Shown here: one piece after another, positions 35,281-44,757 of the stretch
Numbering within the stretch: position 1 is the stretch's first letter
How the letters are laid out: each line of letters opens with the position of its first letter
Source: Gordonia crocea
Lineage (GTDB): Bacteria; Actinomycetota; Actinomycetes; Mycobacteriales; Mycobacteriaceae
Assembly (NCBI RefSeq): GCF_009932435.1
Contig: NZ_BJOU01000019.1
Location: forward strand, 1-64,000
Reading direction: 5' to 3'
DNA length: 64,000 nucleotides
Notes under the pieces: model-generated
What the model saw: the letters and a program-made list of their open reading frames with translations, nothing else
Database searches by the model: none
Told to the model about the DNA's origin: nothing
Position numbers and translations under genes: made by a program

Positions 35281-35282
35281 TC

Positions 35283-35753
35283 ATGCCACGTAAAGGACCC
35301 GCGCCCAAGCGCCCCCTCATCAACGACCCCGTCTACGGTTCGCCGCTGGTCACCCAGCTGGTGAACAAGATCCTCCTCGACGGCAAGAAGTCGACCGCCG
35401 AGCGGATCGTCTACGGCGCCCTCGAGCAGGCCCGCGAGAAGACCGGCACCGACCCGGTCATCACCCTCAAGCGCGCCCTCGACAACGTCAAGCCGACCCT
35501 CGAGGTCAAGAGCCGCCGCGTCGGCGGTGCGACCTACCAGGTCCCCATCGAGGTCAAGCCGAACCGCGCCAACACCCTCGCCCTGCGCTGGCTGGTGACG
35601 TTCAGCCGTCAGCGTCGCGAGAAGACCATGGTGGAGCGCCTGGCCAACGAACTGCTCGACGCCTCCAACGGCCTCGGTGCGTCGGTCAAGCGTCGCGAGG
35701 ACACCCACAAGATGGCCGAGGCCAACCGGGCGTTCGCGCACTACCGCTGGTGA
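35283..35753 (+). CDS. rpsG: 30S ribosomal protein S7
   Basis: A 156-residue S7 ([20 protein letters not shown]), full length, with the RNA-binding [18 protein letters not shown] and [19 protein letters not shown] at the end. It nucleates assembly of the 30S head by binding 16S rRNA. It begins 2 bp after rpsL and precedes fusA by 46 bp. Confidence 0.99.
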   Translation: MPRKGPAPKRPLINDPVYGSPLVTQLVNKILLDGKKSTAERIVYGALEQAREKTGTDPVITLKRALDNVKPTLEVKSRRVGGATYQVPIEVKPNRANTLALRWLVTFSRQRREKTMVERLANELLDASNGLGASVKRREDTHKMAEANRAFAHYRW

Positions 35754-35799
35754 CCGCGGCTCCTCAACAGTCCACCAATCGATTCCCGAAGGGAATGTA

Positions 35800-37905
35800 A
35801 TGGCACAGGAAGTGCTCAACGACCTCACCAAGGTCCGCAACATCGGCATCATGGCCCACATCGATGCCGGCAAGACGACGACGACCGAGCGGATCCTGTT
35901 CTACACGGGCGTCAACTACAAGATCGGTGAGACCCACGACGGTGCATCGACGACGGACTGGATGGAGCAGGAGAAGGAGCGGGGGATCACCATCACCTCC
36001 GCGGCCGTGACCTGTTTCTGGAACAACAACCAGATCAACGTCATCGACACCCCGGGCCACGTCGACTTCACCGTCGAGGTCGAGCGCGCGCTGCGCGTGC
36101 TCGACGGCGCCGTTGCCGTCTTCGACGGCAAGGAGGGTGTGGAGCCCCAGTCCGAGCAGGTCTGGCGCCAGGCCACCAAGTACGACGTCCCGCGCATCTG
36201 TTTCGTCAACAAGATGGACAAGATGGGCGCGGACTTCTACTTCACCGTGCAGACGATCATCGACCGCCTCGGCGCCAAGCCGCTGGTCCTGCAGCTCCCG
36301 ATCGGTGCCGAGGATGCCTTCGACGGCGTCGTCGACCTGGTCGAGATGAAGGCCATCACCTGGCGCGGCACCGTCGAGATCGGTGCCGAGCCGCAGATCG
36401 AGGAGATCCCCGCGGATCTGGCCGACAAGGCCGCCGAGTACCGCGAGAAGCTGCTCGAGACGGTTGCCGAGTCCGACGAAGCCCTCATGGAGAAGTACTT
36501 CGCCGGCGAGGAGCTCTCCGTCGAGGAGATCAAGGGCGCGATCCGCAAGCTCACGGTCAACTCGGAGCTCTACCCGGTGCTGTGTGGCTCGGCGTTCAAG
36601 AACAAGGGCGTGCAGCCCATGCTCGACGCGGTCATCGACTACCTCCCGAACCCGCTGGACATCGGCGAGATCGAGGGTCACGTCCCCGGTGACGAGGACG
36701 AGGTCATCACCCGCAAGCCGAGCATGGACGAGCCGTTCTCGGCGCTGGCGTTCAAGATCGCCGCTCACCCGTTCTTCGGCAAGCTGACCTTCGTTCGCGT
36801 CTACTCGGGCAAGGTCGAGCCGGGCGCGCAGGTGCTCAACTCGGCCAAGGGCAAGAAAGAGCGCATCGGCAAGCTGTTCCAGATGCACGCCAACAAGGAG
36901 AACCCGGTTGACGACGCGGTGGCCGGCCACATCTACGCGATGATCGGCCTCAAGGACACCACGACCGGCGACACCCTGTGCGACCAGCAGAAGCCGATCG
37001 TCCTCGAGTCGATGAGCTTCCCGGACCCGGTCATCAAGGTCTCGATCGAGCCCAAGACCAAGTCCGACCAGGAGAAGCTCGGCACCGCCATCCAGAAGCT
37101 GGCCGAAGAGGACCCGACCTTCTCGGTCGAGCTCGACGAGGAAGCCGGCCAGACCGTCATCGGCGGTATGGGCGAGCTGCACCTCGACATCCTCGTCGAC
37201 CGCATGAAGCGCGAATTCAAGGTTGAGGCGAACGTGGGCAAGCCCCAGGTCGCCTACCGCGAGACCATTCGCAAGACGGTGGAGAAGCACGAGTACACCC
37301 ACAAGAAGCAGACCGGTGGCTCCGGCCAGTTCGCCAAGGTCATCATCAAGCTCGAGCCCCTCGTGGACGCCGAGGATGGTGCGACCTACGAATTCGCCAA
37401 TGCCGTCACCGGTGGTCGTGTCCCGCGCGAGTACATCCCTTCGGTGGATGCCGGTGCGCAGGACGCGATGCAGTACGGCGTTCTCGCCGGCTACCCGCTG
37501 GTCAACTTGAAGGTCACCCTGCTCGACGGTCAGTACCACGACGTCGACTCGTCGGAAATGGCCTTCAAGATCGCCGGTTCGCAGGCTCTCAAGGAGGCTG
37601 CGAAGATGGCGGGCCCAGTCATCCTCGAACCGATCATGGCCGTTGAGGTCACGACGCCCGAGGAGTACATGGGTGACGTGATCGGCGACCTGAACTCCCG
37701 CCGTGGCCAGATCCAGGCCATGGAGGAGCGCAGTGGTGCCCGTGTCGTCAAGGCACAGGTTCCGCTGTCGGAGATGTTCGGCTACATCGGAGACCTTCGG
37801 TCGAAGACCCAGGGCCGGGCTAACTACTCCATGGTCTTCGACTCGTACGCCGAGGTTCCGGCGAACGTGTCGAAGGAGATCATCGCAAAGGCGACGGGCG
37901 AATAA
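35800..37905 (+). CDS. fusA: Translation elongation factor G
   Basis: A 701-residue EF-G. The GTPase motifs are [19 protein letters not shown] (G1), [10 protein letters not shown] (G2), [16 protein letters not shown] (G3) and NKMDKMG (G4). Domains II-V follow at normal length. It drives translocation and ribosome recycling. ATG 35800 is preceded by GAAGGGAA. The in-frame extension upstream overlaps rpsG and is rejected. A ~100-bp spacer with two hairpins separates it from tuf. Confidence 0.99.
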   Translation: MAQEVLNDLTKVRNIGIMAHIDAGKTTTTERILFYTGVNYKIGETHDGASTTDWMEQEKERGITITSAAVTCFWNNNQINVIDTPGHVDFTVEVERALRVLDGAVAVFDGKEGVEPQSEQVWRQATKYDVPRICFVNKMDKMGADFYFTVQTIIDRLGAKPLVLQLPIGAEDAFDGVVDLVEMKAITWRGTVEIGAEPQIEEIPADLADKAAEYREKLLETVAESDEALMEKYFAGEELSVEEIKGAIRKLTVNSELYPVLCGSAFKNKGVQPMLDAVIDYLPNPLDIGEIEGHVPGDEDEVITRKPSMDEPFSALAFKIAAHPFFGKLTFVRVYSGKVEPGAQVLNSAKGKKERIGKLFQMHANKENPVDDAVAGHIYAMIGLKDTTTGDTLCDQQKPIVLESMSFPDPVIKVSIEPKTKSDQEKLGTAIQKLAEEDPTFSVELDEEAGQTVIGGMGELHLDILVDRMKREFKVEANVGKPQVAYRETIRKTVEKHEYTHKKQTGGSGQFAKVIIKLEPLVDAEDGATYEFANAVTGGRVPREYIPSVDAGAQDAMQYGVLAGYPLVNLKVTLLDGQYHDVDSSEMAFKIAGSQALKEAAKMAGPVILEPIMAVEVTTPEEYMGDVIGDLNSRRGQIQAMEERSGARVVKAQVPLSEMFGYIGDLRSKTQGRANYSMVFDSYAEVPANVSKEIIAKATGE

Positions 37906-37923
37906 CTGCCCTAGCCTGCGGGC

Positions 37924-37982
37924 CGCGCCTCGGCGCGAAACAACGAAAGTAAAACCAACCACTGTCGGGAACCACCCGACAG
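37924..37982 (+). other. Two hairpins in the fusA-tuf spacer
   Basis: CGCGC-CTCG-GCGCG (37924-37937) and CTGTCGGG-AACCA-CCCGACAG (37962-37982) both form perfect stems. The second ends about 24 nt before the tuf start. No convincing promoter is seen, so these could be attenuator or mRNA-stability elements that let tuf be expressed more than fusA. Confidence 0.5.
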
Positions 37983-38006
37983 CGACAACAGTCCAGGAGG
38001 ACACAA

Positions 38007-39197
38007 GTGGGCAAGGCGAAGTTCGAGCGGACCAAGCCGCACGTGAACATCGGCACCATCGGTCACGTCGACCACGGCAAGACCACCACCACGGCCGCCA
38101 TCACCAAGGTGCTGGCCGACAAGTACCCGGATCTCAACGAGAGCTTCGCGTTCGACCAGATCGACAAGGCTCCTGAGGAGAAGGCTCGTGGTATCACGAT
38201 CAACATCTCCCACGTCGAGTACCAGACCGACAAGCGCCACTACGCGCACGTCGACGCCCCGGGTCACGCCGACTACATCAAGAACATGATCACCGGTGCC
38301 GCCCAGATGGACGGTGCGATCCTGGTCGTGGCCGCCACCGACGGCCCGATGCCGCAGACCCGTGAGCACGTGCTGCTCGCGCGTCAGGTGGGTGTTCCTT
38401 ACATCCTCGTCGCACTGAACAAGGCCGACATGGTCGACGACGAGGAGATCATGGAGCTCGTCGAGATGGAGGTCCGCGAGCTGCTGGGCGCCCAGGAGTT
38501 CGACGAGGACGCCCCGGTCATCCCGATCTCGGCGCTGAAGGCGCTCGAGGGCGACGAGAAGTGGGTCAAGTCCATCGAGGACCTCATGCAGGCCGTCGAC
38601 GACTCGATCCCGGACCCGGTCCGCGAGACCGACAAGCCGTTCCTGATGCCCGTCGAGGACGTCTTCACCATCACCGGTCGTGGCACCGTCGTCACCGGTC
38701 GTGTGGAGCGCGGTCAGATCACGGTCAACGAGGAGGTCGAGATCGTCGGCATCCGCGAGGAGTCGCAGAAGACCACCGTCACCGGTATCGAGATGTTCCA
38801 CAAGCTGCTCGACGAGGCTCAGGCTGGCGACAACGCCGGTCTGCTCCTGCGTGGCCTCAAGCGTGAGGACGTCGAGCGCGGTCAGGTCATCGTGAAGCCC
38901 GGCACCACCACTCCGCACACGGAGTTCGAGGGCCAGGCTTACATCCTGAGCAAGGACGAGGGCGGCCGTCACACGCCGTTCTTCAACAACTACCGTCCGC
39001 AGTTCTACTTCCGCACCACGGACGTGACCGGCGTCGTGACCCTCCCCGAGGGCACCGAGATGGTCATGCCGGGCGACAACACCGAGATGAGCGTCAAGCT
39101 CATCCAGCCGGTCGCCATGGACGAGGGCCTGCGCTTCGCGATCCGCGAGGGTGGCCGCACCGTTGGTGCCGGCCGCGTCACCAAGATCGTCAAGTGA
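38007..39197 (+). CDS. tuf: Translation elongation factor Tu
   Basis: A 396-residue EF-Tu starting at GTG 38007 behind CAGGAGGA. GTP-binding motifs are [18 protein letters not shown], the switch [31 protein letters not shown], and NKADMVDD. The C-terminal barrel has [20 protein letters not shown]. It delivers aminoacyl-tRNA to the ribosome. It is the last gene of the str operon and is followed by a strong terminator. Confidence 0.99.
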   Translation: MGKAKFERTKPHVNIGTIGHVDHGKTTTTAAITKVLADKYPDLNESFAFDQIDKAPEEKARGITINISHVEYQTDKRHYAHVDAPGHADYIKNMITGAAQMDGAILVVAATDGPMPQTREHVLLARQVGVPYILVALNKADMVDDEEIMELVEMEVRELLGAQEFDEDAPVIPISALKALEGDEKWVKSIEDLMQAVDDSIPDPVRETDKPFLMPVEDVFTITGRGTVVTGRVERGQITVNEEVEIVGIREESQKTTVTGIEMFHKLLDEAQAGDNAGLLLRGLKREDVERGQVIVKPGTTTPHTEFEGQAYILSKDEGGRHTPFFNNYRPQFYFRTTDVTGVVTLPEGTEMVMPGDNTEMSVKLIQPVAMDEGLRFAIREGGRTVGAGRVTKIVK

Positions 39198-39221
39198 CCG
39201 ATCTTCGGTAGCCACTGCGCT

Positions 39222-39259
39222 GAAACGGCGCCCATCCCTTCGGGGGTGGGCGCCGTTTC
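39222..39259 (+). terminator. UUCG-loop terminator of the str operon
   Basis: GAAACGGCGCCCATCCC-TTCG-GGGGTGGGCGCCGTTTC forms a 17-bp stem (one G-T pair) capped by a UUCG tetraloop, 24 bp after the tuf stop, followed by CCCTTGT. Confidence 0.9.
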
Positions 39260-39273
39260 CCTTGTCGGGTCCG

Positions 39274-39690
39274 TCAGCCGCCGAGGCGCATCTTCAGGCC
39301 GGACAGCCGGTTGAGGTCGTCGTAGTCGGCGGTGGCGGTGAAGTGCTGCTGCGCGGCCGGGTCGGCGAGGGTGAAGGTCCGCCGGTCGTCGGTGACGGTG
39401 AGCGTCCAGGCCGGGTTGAGGCGGGTCAGCCCGTCCAGGCTCCAGGCGAGGTCGTCGAGCAAGCCGACGAAACGGGGGAGTCGGATCCCCACCTCGGTGA
39501 CTGTGACCGGCGGCAGCGGCACCGAGAGGCCGGCGACCCGCAGCACGTACGGCACCTCCTCGGCGACGAACTGCTGGAGGCCGTTCTGCTCGCCGAAGGC
39601 CCGCAGTTGCGCGGCCAGCGGATCGGGGCCGACGAACTCGGCAACCTGCGGCGACCACCCCCACAGCAGCGTCGCCGGCCGGGCGGCCAC
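39274..39690 (-). CDS. DUF6882-like protein, start codon unclear
   Basis: The frame from GTG 39690 gives 138 residues: [40 protein letters not shown], then [13 protein letters not shown]. This resembles DUF6882 proteins. Coding similarity seems to continue upstream in the same frame (WRYDVDLPSHRIAFTGNG and [11 protein letters not shown]). However, no ATG, GTG or TTG occurs between 39691 and the in-frame stop at 39910. The true start may be non-standard (CTG at 39894), or the N-terminus may be frameshifted. Function unknown. Confidence 0.6.
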   Translation of the reverse strand: MAARPATLLWGWSPQVAEFVGPDPLAAQLRAFGEQNGLQQFVAEEVPYVLRVAGLSVPLPPVTVTEVGIRLPRFVGLLDDLAWSLDGLTRLNPAWTLTVTDDRRTFTLADPAAQQHFTATADYDDLNRLSGLKMRLGG

Positions 39691-39888
39691 CGATGCGATG
39701 ACGTCGCAGTGCCCGGTGATCGGCTCGCGGCCGTTGCCGGTGAAAGCGATGCGGTGCGACGGCAGGTCGACGTCGTAGCGCCAGGATAGACCGCGACGGC
39801 GTCGGTCGGGCCGGTCGGTCGAGTGCTCGGATGAGGCCGCGCGGGCCTCCGGGTTGGGCCGCGACCAAGTCGGCCTAGGCTGGTCGAC

Positions 39889-40638
39889 GTGCAGGTTGTG
39901 ACGAGGGGATCATTGGAGCTGGCGGTCCGGACGTCGGGCCCGCCGACGGCGGTCCCGGTGTTGCTGGTCCACGGTATGGGCGGCGACCACACGACCTGGC
40001 GGGCCGTTGCGCGGGCGCTGCGGACGGCCGGTCGGCGGGTGGCAGCCGTCGACCTGCGCGGGCACGGCCGCAGCGGGCGTGCGGCCAGTTACCGGCTCGA
40101 CGACTTCCGCGACGACCTGCGGTTCGTCGTCGACGATCTCGGCAGCGGCCGCGTCGACGTCATCGCACACTCCCTCGGTGCGCAGGCGGCCGTGCGCTGG
40201 GCGATGGCCGAACCCGACCGTGTGGGACGGATGGTGCTCGAAGAGCTGCCGCCGATGCCCCGCGACGATGCCGACTTGGCCGAAGACATCGAGCCCACCG
40301 CCAGCGCCGTCGACCGGGTCCGGGGACTGCTGGCCCTGGCCGCGGACCCGCGGCCGTTCCTCCGCTTCGACCGGCGGATCCCCGCCGAGGTCGGAGCCGA
40401 GTTCAAGCAGGCCGAGCCGTCGTGGTGGGACGGCCTGGCCGGGCTGGCGGCGCCCACCCTGGTGATCTCCGGCGGCGACCGCAGCTTCCTGCCGCCGCAC
40501 CATTTGCAGACCGTCGCCGAGACCCTGCCCGACGGTGGTTTTACGACGATCAGCGCTGGCCACAGCGTTCATCGCGATCGGCCGCGCGAATTCCTCGACG
40601 CGGTGTTGGCGCACTTGGACGTGGATCTGCCCGGGTAA
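39889..40638 (+). CDS. Alpha/beta hydrolase
   Basis: A 249-residue alpha/beta hydrolase: VLLVHGMGGDHTTWRAVARA (oxyanion HG), VDLRGHGRSG, the nucleophile Ser in VDVIAHSLGAQAAVRW, an acid in LVISGGDRSFLP, and the catalytic His in ISAGHSVHRDRPREF. A TAGGCT -10 box at 39876-39881 lies 7 nt before GTG 39889, which indicates a leaderless transcript and supports this start. Substrate unknown. Confidence 0.9.
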   Translation: MQVVTRGSLELAVRTSGPPTAVPVLLVHGMGGDHTTWRAVARALRTAGRRVAAVDLRGHGRSGRAASYRLDDFRDDLRFVVDDLGSGRVDVIAHSLGAQAAVRWAMAEPDRVGRMVLEELPPMPRDDADLAEDIEPTASAVDRVRGLLALAADPRPFLRFDRRIPAEVGAEFKQAEPSWWDGLAGLAAPTLVISGGDRSFLPPHHLQTVAETLPDGGFTTISAGHSVHRDRPREFLDAVLAHLDVDLPG

Positions 40639-40707
40639 ACATCACAAACCTCAATTTTCACAGTATTAACGCCAGGTCTCGATGCAGTTCGCATTGGGAC
40701 ACATCCC

Positions 40708-40737
40708 TTGTGGGCGTGGGGTCGCCGAAAATACGGT
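40708..40737 (+). promoter_or_regulatory. Promoter of the secreted esterase gene (leaderless)
   Basis: TTGTGG (40708-40713), an 18-bp spacer and TACGGT (40732-40737) are followed after 6 nt by the GTG at 40744. The spacing supports leaderless transcription starting at or next to the GTG. Confidence 0.6.
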
Positions 40738-40743
40738 TCTGAC

Positions 40744-41700
40744 GTGCACATATTTACGTCGTCGATTCCGTCTGCCCGTCGGGCCCTCGTCGCCGCCGTC
40801 GTCGTCGGCGCCGTGGTCGCCACGGGAGCGGTGGCCGCGCCGGCCGATGCCGTCGGGCGGTCGCGGTTCTACACCTCGGGGTGCGGGATGCCGACCTCGC
40901 CGGTGGACGTGTGGAAGCGCTCCAGCAACTACAAGACGGTGATCGCCCTCGACGGCCTGCGCGCCACCAACGACATGAGCGGCTGGCGCCACGAGACGAA
41001 CATCGGCCGCCTCGCCGAGCGCGGCGTCAACGTCGTCGAGCCGATCGGTGGGCTGGCCAGCTTCTACACCGACTGGGATCGCAAGCCGGGAAACAAGCAA
41101 CAGTTCCGCTACCGCTGGACGTGTCGCCTCAACCAGATCGTCCGCGAGCTCGACGCCCGCGGGATGGCCGCGGGCCGCTGGGGCAAATACGCGATCATGG
41201 GCATCTCGATGGGCGGCAACTCCGCCCTCACCTATGCCGCCTACCACCGCAACCGCATCTCGCACGCCTTCTCGATGTCGGGGTACCTGAACCTGTCGGC
41301 GCCGAGCATGCGCGAGAGCGTCAAGGTCGCGCTGATCGACGCCGGCAACGAGGCTGGCCGGGGTCCCTACAACGCCGACGACATGTGGGGCCCGCCATGG
41401 AGCAAACGCTGGATGGACAACGATCCGTTCAACCTGGCGCCCAAAATGCGGGGGATGAAGGTCCGGATCGCGGCGGCCACCGGGATACCCGGACGGTATG
41501 ACGTCAACGCGGTGAACATGGTCAAGGGGGCGCCGCTGGAGACCGCCTCGGTGGCGCAGACCAAGGCGTTCGAGGCGCAGGCGATGGCCAACGGGCTGCG
41601 CCTGAGCACCGACTACCAGCCGGTGGGCACCCACGCCTGGGGCTACTGGCAAGAGGCAGTCTGGCGGGCCCAGCGCGACGGCTGGTTCCGCGACCGCTGA
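40744..41700 (+). CDS. Secreted esterase / mycolyltransferase-like (Ag85 family) protein
   Basis: A 318-residue protein with a signal peptide (ARRALVAAVVVGAVVATGAV, cleavage near PADA-VG). It has an alpha/beta-hydrolase core: KTVIALDGLRATNDMSGW as in antigen 85-type esterases, the nucleophile in YAIMGISMGGNSALTYAAYH, and a catalytic His in QPVGTHAWGYWQEA. Ag85 proteins transfer mycolates from trehalose monomycolate to arabinogalactan or a second trehalose. This fits a mycolic-acid-bearing host, but a simple esterase role is not excluded. Confidence 0.88.
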   Translation: MHIFTSSIPSARRALVAAVVVGAVVATGAVAAPADAVGRSRFYTSGCGMPTSPVDVWKRSSNYKTVIALDGLRATNDMSGWRHETNIGRLAERGVNVVEPIGGLASFYTDWDRKPGNKQQFRYRWTCRLNQIVRELDARGMAAGRWGKYAIMGISMGGNSALTYAAYHRNRISHAFSMSGYLNLSAPSMRESVKVALIDAGNEAGRGPYNADDMWGPPWSKRWMDNDPFNLAPKMRGMKVRIAAATGIPGRYDVNAVNMVKGAPLETASVAQTKAFEAQAMANGLRLSTDYQPVGTHAWGYWQEAVWRAQRDGWFRDR

Positions 41701-41762
41701 CGAGGCGATTCACCTGTTTGGTCCAATTCTGGCGTATCTGCCCGCAGATGCCGAGGTGATGG

Positions 41763-43715
41763 GTGTCGTCGTTCCATACTGCGGTGGTGATTGCGCACCC
41801 GATTCGATGGATGGTTGTTCCGCTGGCCGCCACGCTGGCCCTGGCCGGGTGCTCGGTCGGCGGCGACGCGTCACCGACGACGGCCGGGGCGTCGGAAGCC
41901 GACCACAGCGTCGAAGCGGCCGCCGTCCCGACGATCATCGTGCTCGACGCCTCGGAGTCCATGCAGACTGCCGATGCGCCGGGGCGCAGGTGGGATGCGG
42001 CGACGAAGGCAGTCGACACCCTGGTCCACGGCCTGCCCGCAGGTACGAAGACCGGCGTGGTCGTGTTCGGTGCGCAGATGCCGGCCAAACGCACGCCACC
42101 CCACCGGGCCTGCGCGGACGTCAAGACCGTCCTACCCCTGGGCAAGCACGATCCGGCAGGGGTGACCGCGGCCCTGACCGGATTGGCGCCGCAGGGGTTC
42201 ACCCCGATCGGGACGGCGCTGCAAGCGGCGGCGGCGATGCTGCCCGACTCCCCGGCATCGGTGGTCCTGGTGTCCGACGGAGAGTCGACCTGCGAGCCCG
42301 ATCCCTGTGCGGCCACCGCGGAGATCCGTGCGAAGAATCCGAAAGTGACGATCAGCGCCGTCGGCCTGCGCACTGACGCCCAGTCGCTGCAATGTGTGGC
42401 GGGCAAAGGGGGCGGCATCTTCCTGACCGCCGACAATGCGGCCCAGTTGAGCGCACGGTTGCGGGCTGCGCAGAACGCGCCGGCGGCGCGGACAAGGCTG
42501 AACCCGGTCAAGCTGGGTAACGCGAAGATCGGTGACTCCCTCGACGAGGTCGCCGGCTCGATCCAGGGCTTCCCGCGCCGGGGTCGCCGCGACGGCGACC
42601 ACCTCATCATCGTGTGGCAGGACTGCTCCTACGTCTTCGACGACAAGGGCAAGCTGATTGAGATCGCGCCAGGCGACCCACCCGGCTCGGCGGGGGTCAC
42701 GATTGACGGGGTGGCTGCCGGGACGCCTGGCGCGCGGGCCGTCGAGCTGTACGGCAAACCTGTCGCCGAATCGGCGGGGTCAGCGGTTTTCGAGGCCGAC
42801 AAGAAGGCGGGAACCGGCTATCGGATCGGCTACCGCGGGGCGCGTGTCGAGTCGGGCACGGTGACATCCGTCGTGTTGTGCCGCTGTCTTCCCGAGGCAA
42901 CCGCGGCCAAACCCACACCGGTCCTCGGCCGGGACAAGTGGGAGAACTCGGCCTATGGCTTCGGTACCGCCCGCCCGGACGGCTTCTCCATCGCATCGAC
43001 GGCGGCGAGTTCGGTGGGCGAGATCGTCTGGGAGTCCTGGGGCGGGAGCGAGGCCCTGGGTCGGGGGACCAGTCAGCAAAACGGAGCGGGCAACCCGAAG
43101 ACCGTCCTCTGGGTTCGGGCATCGGACCTGGGGTGGTGTGATGGCGTGTGGGCCTACCGCGAGTTGGAGCGTTCGTCGTCGCGAGATCGATTCTCGGGCG
43201 AGGACAAGCGTGACATCTGCAACGGTGACCGCAGCGAACCGTCGAAGTCAACGCCGATAACGCTCAGTCCGAAGAGCAAGCTCACCTTCGGTGGTGCCGG
43301 TGGTGTGTACGTTGGGGACAACGCGTCGAAGATCCCCAGGACTTACGTGTCGAAGCAGGCGGCGGGGATGGGCGTGTTCGAGGCCGGAACTGAGTTCTAC
43401 CACTTCGCCAAGCCGGAGAACGCCTATCAGAGCGACCGCGTCATCCGCGTCGGTCCCCGCGGCGAGATCCAGCAGTTCGAGTGGGACGAGACTGATCGAG
43501 GCGTCAAGATCGGCCAGACCGAAGCGCAGGTCCGATCCGCCTACAAGGACACCCCGTCGGCTCAGTGCTCGCTATATCCCCCGAAGATCTATGGCCTGTT
43601 CTTCACCGAGAAGGCCACCGGACGGATCGCGTTATTCGTGATCAACGACGGCAAGGTGACCCACATTCGCGCCGCGACCGACATCAAGGCCGACGTCCAT
43701 TGCCCGTTTGAGTGA
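41763..43715 (+). CDS. VWA-domain lipoprotein
   Basis: A 650-residue lipoprotein. A signal peptide ends in the lipobox LALAGC (Cys30). Residues ~55-235 form a von Willebrand A domain with a complete MIDAS: DASES, Thr in GFTPIGTAL, and Asp in LVSDGESTCEPDPC. The remaining ~400 residues are unrecognised and contain several Cys pairs and repeats of a beta-type module (KIGDSLDEVAG, KIGQTEAQVRSAY). The start is GTG 41763 with a GAGGTGATGG ribosome-binding region. It probably binds a partner protein on the cell surface through Mg2+. Confidence 0.85.
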   Translation: MSSFHTAVVIAHPIRWMVVPLAATLALAGCSVGGDASPTTAGASEADHSVEAAAVPTIIVLDASESMQTADAPGRRWDAATKAVDTLVHGLPAGTKTGVVVFGAQMPAKRTPPHRACADVKTVLPLGKHDPAGVTAALTGLAPQGFTPIGTALQAAAAMLPDSPASVVLVSDGESTCEPDPCAATAEIRAKNPKVTISAVGLRTDAQSLQCVAGKGGGIFLTADNAAQLSARLRAAQNAPAARTRLNPVKLGNAKIGDSLDEVAGSIQGFPRRGRRDGDHLIIVWQDCSYVFDDKGKLIEIAPGDPPGSAGVTIDGVAAGTPGARAVELYGKPVAESAGSAVFEADKKAGTGYRIGYRGARVESGTVTSVVLCRCLPEATAAKPTPVLGRDKWENSAYGFGTARPDGFSIASTAASSVGEIVWESWGGSEALGRGTSQQNGAGNPKTVLWVRASDLGWCDGVWAYRELERSSSRDRFSGEDKRDICNGDRSEPSKSTPITLSPKSKLTFGGAGGVYVGDNASKIPRTYVSKQAAGMGVFEAGTEFYHFAKPENAYQSDRVIRVGPRGEIQQFEWDETDRGVKIGQTEAQVRSAYKDTPSAQCSLYPPKIYGLFFTEKATGRIALFVINDGKVTHIRAATDIKADVHCPFE

Positions 43716-43734
43716 CGGCTGCAGCGGGCTCGGG

Positions 43735-44664
43735 TCAGCCGTTGTGGATCTTGCGCGGGTCGACGCCGGTGCGCTCCCAGCCCTCGTTGGCCCACTGGAG
43801 GTAAAGCATCTTCATCGGCAGGCGGTTGAACACCGGGTTCATGGCCCGCATGAAGGCGGCGAAGCGGTCGAACCGCTTCTGCATGCGCGGGTTCCATTCC
43901 AGTTCGCAGACGTCGCGCATCTGCTGGGGCAGGGTCCCGACGATGACGGTGCGCATGAAGGCGTTCAACGGTACCGACACGACGCGCCACACCGGCTTGG
44001 GGATGAACGACGGCCCGGGGATCCCCTGGCGCAGGTAGCCGGTGGCGTAGACGATCGTCTTGGTGGGGACGAAGCGCTCCAGCATCGAGTCCCAGTACTC
44101 GCAGAACTCCGCGTAGGTCTGCGGCTGGCTGCGCGCACTCACGCCGTAGAGCTGGTACCAGACCTTCGACTCCTCGAAGATCTGCTCCTTCTCCGCCTCG
44201 CTGAGCCGTCGGATGAAGGTGTCGGTGATGAAGAGGACCTGGTCGACGAAGGTCGCGTGCGCCCAGTAGAACAGCTCCGGGTTCAGGGCGTGGTAGCGCG
44301 AACCGTCGCTGATCGTTCCCTTGATGTCGCGGTGGAAGTCGCGCACCCGGTGACCCCAGAGGTAGGGGTCGTCGGAGTAGACGGTGCGCATGATCGGCGG
44401 GCCGGATCGTTGGGCGCGGCCGAGGAAGTCGTTGAAGATGATCGAGTGGTCCTCAACGCCCTTCGCCAACTGCTCGATGCAGTTCTCGGTGCCGGCGAGT
44501 CGTTGGAAGCCCAAGACGCCACGGACGTCGCCGTAGAACTTCCAGACCAGCGAGTCCGCGCCGAGCCGCAGCTCCAGCGAGTCGATGTCGTCGTCGAACG
44601 TCGGGGCGCCGAGAATGCTGGGCTCGGCCTCGCGGACCCCGGTGTCGAAATTTTGGACTGTCAT
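43735..44664 (-). CDS. Oxygenase MpaB-family protein (DUF2236)
   Basis: A 309-residue DUF2236 protein. Diagnostic segments are GHRVRDFHRDIKGTISDGSRY, ALNPELFYWAHATFVDQVLF (with the conserved His) and WDSMLERFVPT. The family includes fungal MpaB and latex-clearing oxygenases that bind heme b through His residues. I start at ATG 44664, 7 nt after a TATCGT -10 box, indicating a leaderless mRNA. A 30-bp palindrome covers the -35 region and is shared with the CYP136-like operon 3 kb away. Substrate unknown, probably lipophilic. Confidence 0.88.
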   Translation of the reverse strand: MTVQNFDTGVREAEPSILGAPTFDDDIDSLELRLGADSLVWKFYGDVRGVLGFQRLAGTENCIEQLAKGVEDHSIIFNDFLGRAQRSGPPIMRTVYSDDPYLWGHRVRDFHRDIKGTISDGSRYHALNPELFYWAHATFVDQVLFITDTFIRRLSEAEKEQIFEESKVWYQLYGVSARSQPQTYAEFCEYWDSMLERFVPTKTIVYATGYLRQGIPGPSFIPKPVWRVVSVPLNAFMRTVIVGTLPQQMRDVCELEWNPRMQKRFDRFAAFMRAMNPVFNRLPMKMLYLQWANEGWERTGVDPRKIHNG

Positions 44665-44684
44665 GTGACGCACGATACCCCGAG

Positions 44685-44714
44685 TTTGGAACAAGTGACA
44701 ATATTTGTTCCAAA
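44685..44714. promoter_or_regulatory. 30-bp palindromic operator upstream of the DUF2236 gene
   Basis: TTTGGAACAA-N10-TTTGTTCCAAA-type element with perfect 10-bp arms. It overlaps the -35 region of the DUF2236 promoter (TATCGT -10 at 44672-44677). The same element, with the same total length and spacing, occurs at 47646-47675 before the CYP136-like operon, whose TetR is the best candidate for the binding protein. Confidence 0.75.
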
Positions 44715-44757
44715 GGTGCGCCCGGCAAGAGTGCTGCGACTGGCTACACTATCTCGA

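Noticed and set aside
37612..37622. GGGCCCAGTC inside fusA
   Set aside because: A single partial match in coding sequence with no neighbour at 21 bp; not a member of the repeat arrays.
41736..41749. ATCTGC-CC-GCAGAT palindrome before the VWA lipoprotein
   Set aside because: Short, with a 2-bp centre and no regulator nearby; could be chance.
43708..44757. N-terminal extension that would make the membrane protein at 44758 a 730-residue protein
   Set aside because: The extension is antisense to the DUF2236 gene and the -10 box plus ATG at 44758 gives a clear start.
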